Positions 22,781 through 31,294 of a DNA stretch of 46,699 nucleotides are shown one piece after another. A program made the translations under genes and the position numbers. Origin of the DNA: an uncultured Lachnospiraceae bacterium. GTDB taxonomy: Bacteria > Bacillota > Clostridia > Lachnospirales > Lachnospiraceae. The stretch covers positions 1-46,699 of the forward strand of contig CALWLA010000019.1 of the NCBI GenBank assembly GCA_944381405.1, written 5' to 3'. Every line of letters begins with the position of its first letter. Within the stretch, counting starts at the first letter, position 1. Below the pieces are notes generated by a model. It had not been told where the DNA came from. It ran no database searches and worked only from the letters and a program-made list of their open reading frames with translations.

Positions 22781-24397
22781 ATGAAGAAACGAAGAGCAGG
22801 AATGTTGCTTGCTGCCGGATTAGCGGGGTTATTGATGGCAGGCTGCGGCGCATCAACCGAAGAGACAACAGCGGCAGTTGAAAGCACTGCACAGGCAGAG
22901 AGCAGCGAGACCACCGCGGAAGCACAGCAGGAAGAAACCAGTGCAGCCGAGACCGAGGATGGGGAAAAGGTCCTGACGATCGCTCAGGGCGGCGATATTT
23001 CCACCTTTGATATGCAGAATCACAACAACGGCGTAACCGGCGCAGTTCTGTGCAATTTCAGCAATGGCCTGGTAGAGCGTGACGACAACAATGACTGGGT
23101 TTGCGTGCTGGCAGAAAGCTATGAAATGATCGACGACGAAACCTGGGAGTTCAAGTTAAGGGATGATGTAACCTGGCATAACGGGGATCCCTTCACGGCG
23201 GAAGATGTAAAATACACCTATGAGAGAGCCGCTACCGATGAGACTCTGGCTGAGAATCACATTTTCTCCGTCATTAAGGAAGTGCAGATCATCGACGACT
23301 ACACAGTAAGATTTATCACAGACGGACCGTATCCCACCATGCTTTCCCTGCTTTCCAAAAACGGAAGCCAGGTAATGCCGAAGAAGTACATAGAGGAAAA
23401 CGGGCTTGATTACTATCTTGAGCATCCAATCGGTGTTGGACCCTATAAGTTTAAGGAATGGGTAAAGGACAGCCAGGTTGTTCTTGAGAGATACGACGAT
23501 TATTTTGGCGGCACACCTTATTGGGATGAGGTTGTATTCAGATCCATTCCGGAAGCCTCCACAAGAGTTTCTGAGCTCCTTGCAGGAAATGTAGATATTA
23601 TCGTCAATGTTCCGACCAATGAGTGGGAGCGTATTGATGAAAACGAGGGCACGGAAATGGTGCTGGGAGACGGAACCAGAATCTATAACGTCATTATGAA
23701 GTGGAACACTTCTCCGACCCAGGATCTGGCGATCAGAGAAGCCGTGGATTACGCCATCGATACGGAATCCATCATCAATTCCATCCTGAAGGGCGCAGGT
23801 ACCTCCTGCTACACCAGAATTGCTCCTGGCGTATTTGGACAGGATGAGAGCCTCTATAACATCCAGAAGTATGACCAGGAAAAGGCAAAGGAACTGGTTG
23901 CATCTTCCGGCTATAACGGAGAAGAGATCGAATTCCTGGTACCCACGGGCCGTTACCTGATGGATAAGGAAGTCGGCGAGGTTGTAGCGGCAATGCTGCA
24001 GCAGGTTGGCCTGAATGTAAAGCTGAATGTTCTGGAATGGAGCGCATTTAACAGCAAGTTCAACTCCGGCGATTTCAATGGCATGGCATTGATCGCATAC
24101 GGCGATGACTTCTTCGACGCTTCCTATGGTATGAACGAGTACCGCACGGAGAACTGCACACCCATCAGCTGCTACAGCAGCCCGGAATACGATGCACTTT
24201 ATCTGGAAGCGTTAAATAACATGGATCCTGACAGCAGAAGCCAGCAGCTGATCGAAATGCAGCAGATGATCTTTGTGGATGAGTGTGTACAGGCGCCGTT
24301 CATTCACCTGAAGGTTCCTTATGGCGTAAATTCCAGAATCGATTTCAACAGCCGTATTGACGAACTCTTCTTTGTTGACAGAATTCATTTAAAGTAA
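22781..24397 (+). CDS. ABC transporter substrate-binding lipoprotein, peptide family 5 (Dpp/Opp type)
   Basis: 538 residues. A lipoprotein signal (MKKRRAGMLLAAGLAGLLMAGC) puts the acylated cysteine at position 22, followed by a Thr/Glu/Ala linker (to about 62). The SBP_bac_5 domain begins at KVLTIAQGGDISTFD and contains WEFKLRDDVTWHNGDPFTAEDV, the family signature. It binds di- or oligopeptides, or nickel-like or modified ligands in relatives, at the outer face of the membrane. It is the first gene after the shared operator; the hairpin after it (24435-24466) would leave more of its message than of the permeases, as usual for binding proteins. Confidence 0.93.
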   Translation: MKKRRAGMLLAAGLAGLLMAGCGASTEETTAAVESTAQAESSETTAEAQQEETSAAETEDGEKVLTIAQGGDISTFDMQNHNNGVTGAVLCNFSNGLVERDDNNDWVCVLAESYEMIDDETWEFKLRDDVTWHNGDPFTAEDVKYTYERAATDETLAENHIFSVIKEVQIIDDYTVRFITDGPYPTMLSLLSKNGSQVMPKKYIEENGLDYYLEHPIGVGPYKFKEWVKDSQVVLERYDDYFGGTPYWDEVVFRSIPEASTRVSELLAGNVDIIVNVPTNEWERIDENEGTEMVLGDGTRIYNVIMKWNTSPTQDLAIREAVDYAIDTESIINSILKGAGTSCYTRIAPGVFGQDESLYNIQKYDQEKAKELVASSGYNGEEIEFLVPTGRYLMDKEVGEVVAAMLQQVGLNVKLNVLEWSAFNSKFNSGDFNGMALIAYGDDFFDASYGMNEYRTENCTPISCYSSPEYDALYLEALNNMDPDSRSQQLIEMQQMIFVDECVQAPFIHLKVPYGVNSRIDFNSRIDELFFVDRIHLK

Positions 24398-24434
24398 AAA
24401 TCAAATAGCAAGACAACAACTAAGGGACGAACGA

Positions 24435-24470
24435 GGGCGCAGGGGTATGAATGTACCCATGCGCCCGTTT
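24435..24470 (+). terminator. Intercistronic hairpin after the binding-protein gene
   Basis: GGGCGCA (24435-24441) pairs with TGCGCCC (24460-24466), and inner GGGTA pairs with TACCC, then GTTTTAAAAG. It is strong, but the four transporter genes that follow have no promoter of their own that I can see, so it is probably a partial terminator or an RNA-stabilising 3' hairpin. Confidence 0.7.
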
Positions 24471-24491
24471 TAAAAGAAAGGGAAGGAGTTT

Positions 24492-25406
24492 ATGGCAAGA
24501 TATTTGGCAAAACGCATCCTGCAGATTATACCGGTGCTACTTATTTTGACATTTATTATATTCTGCCTGGTATATGTTGCAGGTGATCCGGTTGCGTTGA
24601 TGCTGCCTCCGGAGGCCGGAACAGAGGCCAGAGAATCTCTCCGGGCAGCGCTTGGACTGGACAAACCGTTCCATGAACAATTTATCATTTATATCACGAA
24701 TCTGCTGCACGGGGATTTTGGAACGTCCTATGAATATAATCAGGATGCGCTGCAGCTGGTTCTGGAAAGGCTTCCGTATTCGGCACAGCTGGCGGCGGTT
24801 GCGTTTGTAGCGTCCGTTATCCTGGGCGTGGTGTTGGGAATCGCTTCAGCGCAATACAAGGATACGCCTTTTGACCTTCTGGTCAGCGCACTTTCAGCCC
24901 TGGGACAGGCGATGCCTGGTTTCTGGGTGGCGATCATGCTGATTTTGCTGTTCTCCGTAAACATGAAGGTGCTTCCTGTTTCCGGAGCCGGCGGTTTTGA
25001 ACACATTATTTTACCGGCGACAACCCTTACGATCATGACGGCAGCAAAGATCGTGCCTTTGATCCGATCCAATATGATCGAAGTGATGCATCAGGACTAT
25101 ATTCGGACTGCCAAAAGCAAGGGTCTGAAAAACAGTGCGATCGTTTTTAAACACGCGTTTAAAAATGTGCTGGTTCCTGTCATCACCATTGTGGCCATGC
25201 AGATTCCTACGCTGATGGGCGGCGCCCTGATCACGGAAACCATCTTTGCCTGGCCGGGACTTGGGATGCTGATTTACAGGGGCGTTGCAAATCTGGATAT
25301 GTCTGTGGTACAGGCAGGCGTTTTGATGGTGGCCTTTATTACGATTCTGGCAAATTTGATTTCGGATATCGCATATTGCCTCATCGATCCGAGTATTCGT
25401 TACTAA
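24492..25406 (+). CDS. Peptide ABC transporter permease (DppB type)
   Basis: 304 residues, ATG after GGAAGGAG. N-terminal helix (10-30), a periplasm-side segment with EAGTEARESLRAALGLDKPF, then the BPD_transp_1 domain of five helices. The coupling loop RSNMIEVMHQDYIRTAKSKG (about 193-212) contacts the ATPases, and VLVPVITIVAMQIPTLMGGA and ETIFAWPGLG are DppB-type landmarks. It forms the membrane channel with the next gene. Confidence 0.93.
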   Translation: MARYLAKRILQIIPVLLILTFIIFCLVYVAGDPVALMLPPEAGTEARESLRAALGLDKPFHEQFIIYITNLLHGDFGTSYEYNQDALQLVLERLPYSAQLAAVAFVASVILGVVLGIASAQYKDTPFDLLVSALSALGQAMPGFWVAIMLILLFSVNMKVLPVSGAGGFEHIILPATTLTIMTAAKIVPLIRSNMIEVMHQDYIRTAKSKGLKNSAIVFKHAFKNVLVPVITIVAMQIPTLMGGALITETIFAWPGLGMLIYRGVANLDMSVVQAGVLMVAFITILANLISDIAYCLIDPSIRY

Positions 25407-25434
25407 GACAGTCAAAAGGATAAGTGGAAAAGCG

Positions 25435-26301
25435 ATGATGAAGAAAACAAAAAGATTTTTCAAGCTGCTGTTCCGCAGCAGTACGGGAACCGCAGGCGTG
25501 CTTATTTTTCTGCTTGTATGTATTGCGGCAATCTTTGCGGAACAGCTTGCACCCTATGATCCGAACATGATGGATCTGATGAATATGACAAAACCACCGG
25601 CCTGGATGGAAGGCGGCTCCATCAGCCATCTTCTGGGAACAGATAATCTGGGCAGGGATATTTTTTCAAGGATGCTGCATGGAGCCAGGGTCTCTTTGAC
25701 AGTTGGATTTCTGGCAACGATCTGCAGCGGAATTGTGGGAACTATTTTAGGTCTGATCTCCGGATATTTTGGAGGCATTGTAGACCATGTCATCATGAGA
25801 ATCGCGGATGCGTTCTATGCGATTCCGGGTATACTGCTTGCATTGGTAACGCTGATGGTCGTGCAGTCCTCCGGAATAGGAACTCTGGTCATCGTGATTG
25901 CGGCAATCTCCTGGGTTCAGTATGCAAGACTGATCAGAGCTGAGGTTTTGCGCCTGAAGGGCAAAGAGTTTGTCAGGGCATCGAGGACCATAGGCGCATC
26001 ACCCTGGTTTATTATCAGCCATCATATCGTACCGAATGTATGGCCTACTTTCATTGTCGTTTCGACCATGTCGGTGGCCAGCAGCATTCTGACAGAGGCG
26101 TCCCTGAGCTTCCTTGGCGTAGGCATTCAGTCTCCGCTGATCTCCTGGGGCGGTATGCTGAGCGACGGAAGAGCTTTACTGGCGACCCATTGGTGGGTGG
26201 CAACCTTCCCCGGAATCATGATCACGATAGCGATACTGGGCATTACTTTTATGGGAAACTGGCTGAGAGATGTGCTGGATCCGCACAATAAAGGACTGTA
26301 G
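25435..26301 (+). CDS. Peptide ABC transporter permease (DppC type)
   Basis: 288 residues; ATG at 25435 or the adjacent ATG at 25438. The N-terminal helix (about 20-38) is followed by the OppC-type loop (LGTDNLGRDIFSRMLHGARV) and the five-helix domain. Coupling loop EVLRLKGKEFVRASRTIGAS is near 176-195; SILTEASLSFLGVGIQSP is near 222-239. Second membrane half of the importer. Confidence 0.93.
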   Translation: MMKKTKRFFKLLFRSSTGTAGVLIFLLVCIAAIFAEQLAPYDPNMMDLMNMTKPPAWMEGGSISHLLGTDNLGRDIFSRMLHGARVSLTVGFLATICSGIVGTILGLISGYFGGIVDHVIMRIADAFYAIPGILLALVTLMVVQSSGIGTLVIVIAAISWVQYARLIRAEVLRLKGKEFVRASRTIGASPWFIISHHIVPNVWPTFIVVSTMSVASSILTEASLSFLGVGIQSPLISWGGMLSDGRALLATHWWVATFPGIMITIAILGITFMGNWLRDVLDPHNKGL

Positions 26302-26308
26302 GTGAAGT

Positions 26309-27286
26309 ATGAAAGATAATGTGCTTTTAAGTGTAAAAAATCTGAGTGTGAAGTTTAAAACGCTTGACGGCATGAACACCATCATTGAAGGGAATTCCTT
26401 TGATGTAAAAAAGGGCGAAGTTCTTTGCATGGTAGGCGAATCCGGATGCGGAAAGAGCCTGACCTCCCTTGCGATCATGGGGCTGATCGAAAAGCCCGGC
26501 ATTGCAAAGGCGGACGAGATCATGCTGGATGGAGAGGACATTTCCGGCTACTCGGAGGAAGCCCTTCGGAAGCTGAGGGGAAACAAGATGTCGATGATCT
26601 TTCAGGAACCCCTGACTTCCTTAAATCCACTTTTTACCATCGGGAACCAGATGGACGAGGTGTTCAGGCTTCACAGAAAAATGGACCGGGCGGAATGCCG
26701 GAAAAACAGCATTGAAATGCTGCGGTTTGTGGGAATACCGGCTCCGGAGAGCGTGTATAAACGATATCCAGTAGCACTCAGCGGAGGTATGCGGCAAAGA
26801 GTCATGATTGCCATGGCGCTTTCCTGCCGCCCCAAGCTGCTGATTGCAGACGAACCGACCACGGCGCTTGATGTTACGATCCAGAGACAGATCCTGAATT
26901 TGATGCAGAGTCTGCGAAAGGAGTTGGATACCTCGATCATTTTGATCACCCACGACCTGAGCGTAGTGGCGGAAATGGCAGACAGGGTCATCGTAATGTA
27001 TGCCGGACAGATCGTCGAACAGGCGGATGTCAGAGATCTGTTTAAAAAACCGCTGCATCCATATACAGAGGGATTGATCAACAGCACGATCCGCCTCGGG
27101 GAAAAATGCGAGCGGCTGAAGACGATTCCAGGCACCGTGCCGAACAATGAAAACATGCCGAAGGGCTGCCGGTTCCATCCAAGATGCCCCTTTGCAACGG
27201 ACAGGTGCAGAAACGAGCAGCCTCAGCTGATAAATGTTGAAGGCCGTGAAGTCAGATGCTTCAGATATGAAGGCAGTGAGAATTAA
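26309..27286 (+). CDS. Peptide ABC transporter ATP-binding protein (DppD type)
   Basis: 325 residues: Walker A GESGCGKS (43-50), Q-loop FQEPLTSLNP, signature LSGGMRQR, Walker B LLIADEPTTALD and switch ITHDLSVV. The C-terminal oligopeptide-importer extension carries a four-cysteine cluster, with cysteines in GCRFHPRCPF, DRC and VRCF; DppD proteins can bind an iron-sulfur cluster there. It pairs with the DppF-type ATPase that follows. Confidence 0.93.
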   Translation: MKDNVLLSVKNLSVKFKTLDGMNTIIEGNSFDVKKGEVLCMVGESGCGKSLTSLAIMGLIEKPGIAKADEIMLDGEDISGYSEEALRKLRGNKMSMIFQEPLTSLNPLFTIGNQMDEVFRLHRKMDRAECRKNSIEMLRFVGIPAPESVYKRYPVALSGGMRQRVMIAMALSCRPKLLIADEPTTALDVTIQRQILNLMQSLRKELDTSIILITHDLSVVAEMADRVIVMYAGQIVEQADVRDLFKKPLHPYTEGLINSTIRLGEKCERLKTIPGTVPNNENMPKGCRFHPRCPFATDRCRNEQPQLINVEGREVRCFRYEGSEN

Positions 27287-27313
27287 AGAGCCGATAATGA
27301 GCAGGAGAAAAGT

Positions 27314-28309
27314 ATGGCAGGGGTACAGAAAGAACAAGAATATCTTTTGGATGTAAGAAATTTGAAAGTCCAGTTTCCGGTAAACAGCGGCCTCTTTGGA
27401 ATGCAGAAGCAGTTTCTGAAAGCGGTGGATGATATCAGCTTCCAGATCAGGGAAGGTGAAACCATGGGAATCGTCGGAGAATCCGGCTGCGGAAAATCCA
27501 CCGTGGGAAACACGATCATAAAACTGATCGAGCCTGCAGCAGGAGAGATCTATTTCGCCGGACAGAATATCACGAAAATGAGCCAGCATGAGTTCGAAAA
27601 GATCAGACCTCAGATGCAGATGGTATTTCAGGATCCCTATTCTTCTTTAAATCCGCGAAAAAAGGTATTTGATATTATTGCAGAACCATATCATGTACAG
27701 ACCAAGCTTTCAAAGGCGGAGATCAAAGAGCGGGTTTTGGAAATGATGTCGCTGGTGGGTTTGGATGCGTCCTATGCAGACCGGTATCCCCATGAGTTTT
27801 CCGGCGGACAAAGGCAGAGGATCGGAATCGCAAGAGCGCTTGCGCTCCATCCCAAGCTGATCATCTGCGATGAGCCGGTTTCGGCGCTGGATGTTTCCAT
27901 TCAGGCGCAGATTCTGAATCTGTTGAAAGAATTGCAGGAAAAGCTTGGGCTGACCTATATTTTTATCGCCCATGGCCTGCCGACAGTGCAGTATATCAGC
28001 GACCGGATCGCGGTGATGTATCTTGGAAAAATGATGGAGATTGCGGAGGTGGACGAGCTCTTTGCCCATACGATGCACCCGTATACGGAAGGATTGCTGG
28101 CGTCGATTCCGATTCCGGATCCGGAACAGAGAGATATAGACGAAAAACCGGTTCTGGAGGGCGATCTGCCCAATCCGCTGAATCTGCCGAAGGGCTGCAA
28201 ATTCTGTTCCCGCTGCCGGTATGCAAAGGATATCTGCAGGGAACAGGAGCCGGAGCTTCGGGAAGTGACCAAAGGGCATTTTGTATGCTGTCATTTTCCG
28301 TTACAGTAA
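27314..28309 (+). CDS. Peptide ABC transporter ATP-binding protein (DppF type)
   Basis: 331 residues, ATG after AGGAG. Walker A GESGCGKST, Q-loop FQDPYSSLNPRK, signature FSGGQRQRIGIARALAL, Walker B LIICDEPVSALD. The switch region reads FIAHGLPTVQYISD, where relatives have HDL after the His. C-terminal extension with the cysteines GCKFCSRC is kept. It completes the five-gene importer 22781-28309. Confidence 0.93.
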   Translation: MAGVQKEQEYLLDVRNLKVQFPVNSGLFGMQKQFLKAVDDISFQIREGETMGIVGESGCGKSTVGNTIIKLIEPAAGEIYFAGQNITKMSQHEFEKIRPQMQMVFQDPYSSLNPRKKVFDIIAEPYHVQTKLSKAEIKERVLEMMSLVGLDASYADRYPHEFSGGQRQRIGIARALALHPKLIICDEPVSALDVSIQAQILNLLKELQEKLGLTYIFIAHGLPTVQYISDRIAVMYLGKMMEIAEVDELFAHTMHPYTEGLLASIPIPDPEQRDIDEKPVLEGDLPNPLNLPKGCKFCSRCRYAKDICREQEPELREVTKGHFVCCHFPLQ

Positions 28310-28333
28310 AAGACAACGATGAGGTAAAAAAGA

Positions 28334-29773
28334 ATGTATTATACGGAAGAGCAATATAAAGCAATCTGTGAATATGTGGAAAATCACAGACAGGAACTGG
28401 TGGATACCGTTATCCGGTTAGTCAATAAAAAGAGCGTTAAGGGAGCGCCGGAACCCGGAAAGCCCTTTGGTGCGGACTGCGCTGCGGCATTGGCGGAGGG
28501 CATGAAGATCTGCGAAGAAAACGGAATGTCTGCCGTAAACCGGGAAAATTATGTGGCGGAGGCTTCCTGGGGACAGGGGGATAAGGAAATCGGGTTTATC
28601 GCGCATCTGGATGTTGTACCGGCAGGGGACGGTTGGCAGAGCGATCCATTTTCCGGAATGGAGCGGGATGGGTTTATTGTAGGCCGTGGCTCCCGTGACA
28701 ATAAGGCCGGATTTGGAGCAGCGCTGATCGCAATCAACTGCATCCGGGAACTTGGAATTCCAATCCGATCCTCTCTGAAAATCGTTATGGGCAGCGATGA
28801 GGAAAGCGGAATGAGCGATATGGTATATTATGTCAAGAATTATAAAACGCCTGACTTCTCTATCGTTACAGACTGCTATTTCCCGGTGGCCCATGGTGAA
28901 AAGGGAAGGCTGGAGGGAGATATCCTCATCCCCTTTGACACGGAAAAGCTAAGGATTTACGGCGGAGAGGCCCCCAATATCATTCCGGCGAAATGCGAAG
29001 CACTGCTGATCGGTGCGGCTTCAGAGCTTGAAAAAATACAGGAGCTTGCCCATGGGACGGAGGGCATAGAGGTCCAGAAAGAGGGCCAGGATGTGAAACT
29101 CGTTGCTCATGGTATTTCCGCCCATGCTTCAGAACCCTTCAAGGCGGTCAACGCCATCTGGAAATTATGTTCTTTCCTTTATGACAACGATCTTGCAGAA
29201 GGGAAAAATCAAGAGGCGGTCAGATTTGTTAAGGAAGCGTTTTCCTATTATTACGGCGAATATTTTGGCATTGATTATGAGGACGAGCCTTCCGGGAAGA
29301 CGACCCTGATCACAGGGATGATCTCCAGCGAAGATCATACGTTAAAGGTGAATATTGACTGCCGTTACAGCGTGACGGATAAGAAAGAGCGGTTTATGCC
29401 GATCTTCCAGAAGAAAATGGAGGAACTTGGTTATACTTTTGAAACGGATTCTCTGACGGATTCACATTTTATTCCGGCGGACCATCCGGTGGCAGTGGAG
29501 CTGACAAAGATCTTCAACCATGTTTCAGGAGAGGATAAGAAGCCGTATGTGTTGGCAGGTGGAACCTATGCCAGCAAGGTGCCGAATTCTGTGGCCTTTG
29601 GACCGGGAAACCAAAGAGAAAAATTTCCCTATGGTCCGGGTCACGGAGACGCTCATCAGCCGGATGAAAGCCAGGACATTGCGTTCCTGATGGATGCGGT
29701 AAAGATGTATGCTCTGGCCATCATCGAACTTGACGGTATTCTTCATGCAGAGGGGCTGGGAGGCACAGAATGA
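28334..29773 (+). CDS. M20 family dipeptidase (Sapep/PepV type)
   Basis: 479 residues. Zinc ligands and catalytic residues are visible: His91 and Asp93 in HLDVVPAGDGW, Asp122 in GRGSRDNKAG, Glu156 and Glu157 in GSDEESGM, Asp180 in IVTDCYFP, and a final His in GPGHGDAHQPDE. The 190-450 insert with NIIPAKCEA and HGISAHASEP is the lid of PepV/Sapep enzymes, which hydrolyse unusual and beta-linked dipeptides. It follows the importer by 24 nt and overlaps the kinase start (ATGA), so it is likely to cut the imported peptide in the cytoplasm. Confidence 0.9.
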   Translation: MYYTEEQYKAICEYVENHRQELVDTVIRLVNKKSVKGAPEPGKPFGADCAAALAEGMKICEENGMSAVNRENYVAEASWGQGDKEIGFIAHLDVVPAGDGWQSDPFSGMERDGFIVGRGSRDNKAGFGAALIAINCIRELGIPIRSSLKIVMGSDEESGMSDMVYYVKNYKTPDFSIVTDCYFPVAHGEKGRLEGDILIPFDTEKLRIYGGEAPNIIPAKCEALLIGAASELEKIQELAHGTEGIEVQKEGQDVKLVAHGISAHASEPFKAVNAIWKLCSFLYDNDLAEGKNQEAVRFVKEAFSYYYGEYFGIDYEDEPSGKTTLITGMISSEDHTLKVNIDCRYSVTDKKERFMPIFQKKMEELGYTFETDSLTDSHFIPADHPVAVELTKIFNHVSGEDKKPYVLAGGTYASKVPNSVAFGPGNQREKFPYGPGHGDAHQPDESQDIAFLMDAVKMYALAIIELDGILHAEGLGGTE

Positions 29774-30567
29774 AAAAGGGTATAGCGGCGATCGGATTCT
29801 GCTGTATTGACAGCTATGAAAATCTTAACCTGAGCTATCCCACAGGAAATGGAATAGACTGCATCATCAACTTGCGGAAGAAGGGCGTAGAGGCAGCTGC
29901 AGTCAGCGTAGTGGGAACAGATCCGGAGGGCAGGGAAATGCTGGAGGTTCTGGAGAAATACCAGATCGACACTTCCCATATGCAGGTAAAGGAAGGGAAG
30001 ACCTCCCTGTTCCGTATGGAACTGAAGGAGAATAATGACAGGGTGCATATCGAAAACATTCCAGGCGTTATGGAAAACTATGTGCCGACAGAAGAAGATC
30101 TGCGTTTTACTTCTGAATATGAGTATGTACATACGGATCTGTTTGGAAGGGTACTGGAGTACATTCCAAGATTGAAGGAAAACGGCGCAAAGCTGATCCT
30201 GGATTTTTCCATTTATGCAAATGATGACAATATGAAACAGCTACTGCCGCATGTTGATTATGCCTTTTTCTCCGTTGGAGAGGGCAATCATGAAAAGGCT
30301 GTAAAGTTGTTGGAAAAGGCAAAGGCCTACGGCGGTCATATCATGACGGCAACCTTAGGAGAGGATGGAAGCGTTTCTTATGACGGAACGCATTTTTACG
30401 AAGGAAAATGTGTAAAAGTGCCTAAAGTCGTCAACACCGTAGGCGCAGGCGATTCCTTTATCGCAGGCTTTATGTACGGCATTATGCAGGGCTGGGACAT
30501 CCCTGCATGCCTGGAAAGCGGAGCGAAGACCTCCGCGGAGATCGTACAGCTGTTTAATCCTTATTGA
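29770..30567 (+). CDS. PfkB family carbohydrate kinase, fructosamine-kinase (FrlD)-like
   Basis: 265 residues, short for PfkB but normal for FrlD-type kinases (about 260). The PfkB C-terminal signature NTVGAGDSFIAGF (222-234) contains catalytic Asp228 and the anion hole GAGD. The N-terminus IGFCCIDSYENLN and YPTGNGIDCIINLRKKG parallels FrlD rather than ribokinase or fructokinase. FrlD phosphorylates fructoselysine at O6. The deglycase frlB is not in this window, so the kinase name is uncertain: another sugar- or polyol-modified amino acid is possible. Its fusion by overlap with a dipeptidase and a HutC regulator suggests action on a moiety freed from the imported peptide. Confidence 0.75.
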   Translation: MKKGIAAIGFCCIDSYENLNLSYPTGNGIDCIINLRKKGVEAAAVSVVGTDPEGREMLEVLEKYQIDTSHMQVKEGKTSLFRMELKENNDRVHIENIPGVMENYVPTEEDLRFTSEYEYVHTDLFGRVLEYIPRLKENGAKLILDFSIYANDDNMKQLLPHVDYAFFSVGEGNHEKAVKLLEKAKAYGGHIMTATLGEDGSVSYDGTHFYEGKCVKVPKVVNTVGAGDSFIAGFMYGIMQGWDIPACLESGAKTSAEIVQLFNPY

Positions 30568-30590
30568 TTGATATACACACTCACTCCAAG

Positions 30591-30640
30591 ACAGCGGGGT
30601 CCGGAAATCCCTTTCGTTTCCGGGCTCCGCTGTTCTTTAT
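30591..30640 (+). terminator. Terminator of the importer-dipeptidase-kinase operon
   Basis: ACAGCGG (30591-30597) pairs with CCGCTGT (30627-30633), CCGGAAA with TTTCCGG inside, then TCTTTATG. This long stem ends the operon that begins at 22690. Confidence 0.85.
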
Positions 30641-30665
30641 GCAAAAAGCGCCCGCTTTTCGCCTC

Positions 30666-30694
30666 TTGGGCTTTCCCCGGGGATGTGTTATACT
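30666..30694 (+). promoter_or_regulatory. Promoter giving a near-leaderless PAP2 message
   Basis: TTGGGC (30666-30671), 17 bp, TATACT (30689-30694) with TG extension (TGT before the box). Transcription should start near 30701, only about 3 nt before the ATG at 30704. Confidence 0.62.
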
Positions 30695-30703
30695 GTTCTT
30701 ACT

Positions 30704-31210
30704 ATGGATATTGGAATTTTGTTATGGATTCAGGAACATCTGCGCAGCGATGTGCTGGATCCCATCATGGTATTCATCACAGGCCTTGGAGACATCGGGA
30801 TGATCTGGATCCTGATCGGCGCTGTGTTCGTGGCACAAAAGGAGTATCGGAAGACAGGACTGCTGATCTGGCTCGCCCTGCTTTCAGAATATCTGCTGGT
30901 GGACGGAGTGATCAAAAACATCGTCATGCGGGAACGGCCCTTCCGGGCAGAGCCTTTGCTGCAGGCCCTCATCGAGCATCCGGAAAGCTGGAGCTTTCCG
31001 TCGGGGCATACGGGAAGCTCCTTTGCAGCGGCAACGGTAGTGGTCCTGCGGCTGCCGAAAAAGTTCGTCCTGCCCTGCCTTTTGCTGGCGGCGCTGATCG
31101 CTTTTTCCAGGCTGTATATCGGCGTCCACTACCCTACGGATGTGCTGGCGGGGGCTGTGGTCGGTATTCTGACGGGATGGCTGTGCTGCCGGGCGGCAGA
31201 CTGGCTGTAG
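30704..31210 (+). CDS. PAP2 family phosphatase (membrane lipid phosphatase)
   Basis: 168 residues. All three PAP2 motifs are present: KNIVMRERP (71-79), SFPSGHTGSS (97-106), SRLYIGVHYPTD (135-146). Five or six membrane helices. It dephosphorylates membrane phospholipids or undecaprenyl pyrophosphate at the outer face. ATG 30704 has no Shine-Dalgarno upstream, and the promoter lies so close that the message should be leaderless. An in-frame ATG at 30683 would start within the promoter, and no later in-frame start has a good site. Confidence 0.88.
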   Translation: MDIGILLWIQEHLRSDVLDPIMVFITGLGDIGMIWILIGAVFVAQKEYRKTGLLIWLALLSEYLLVDGVIKNIVMRERPFRAEPLLQALIEHPESWSFPSGHTGSSFAAATVVVLRLPKKFVLPCLLLAALIAFSRLYIGVHYPTDVLAGAVVGILTGWLCCRAADWL

Positions 31211-31294
31211 CGGCGAAAGGGGCCTGTGCAGAAATCAAAAAAGGGCGGAAACATTTAAACAGTGAGAAAATTTTAAACTGAGAGAAGGGAAACC

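Noticed and set aside
29770-30567. Calling the kinase frlD outright
   Set aside because: Length and N-terminus resemble FrlD, but no frlB deglycase or frlC is nearby, so only a likeness is claimed.
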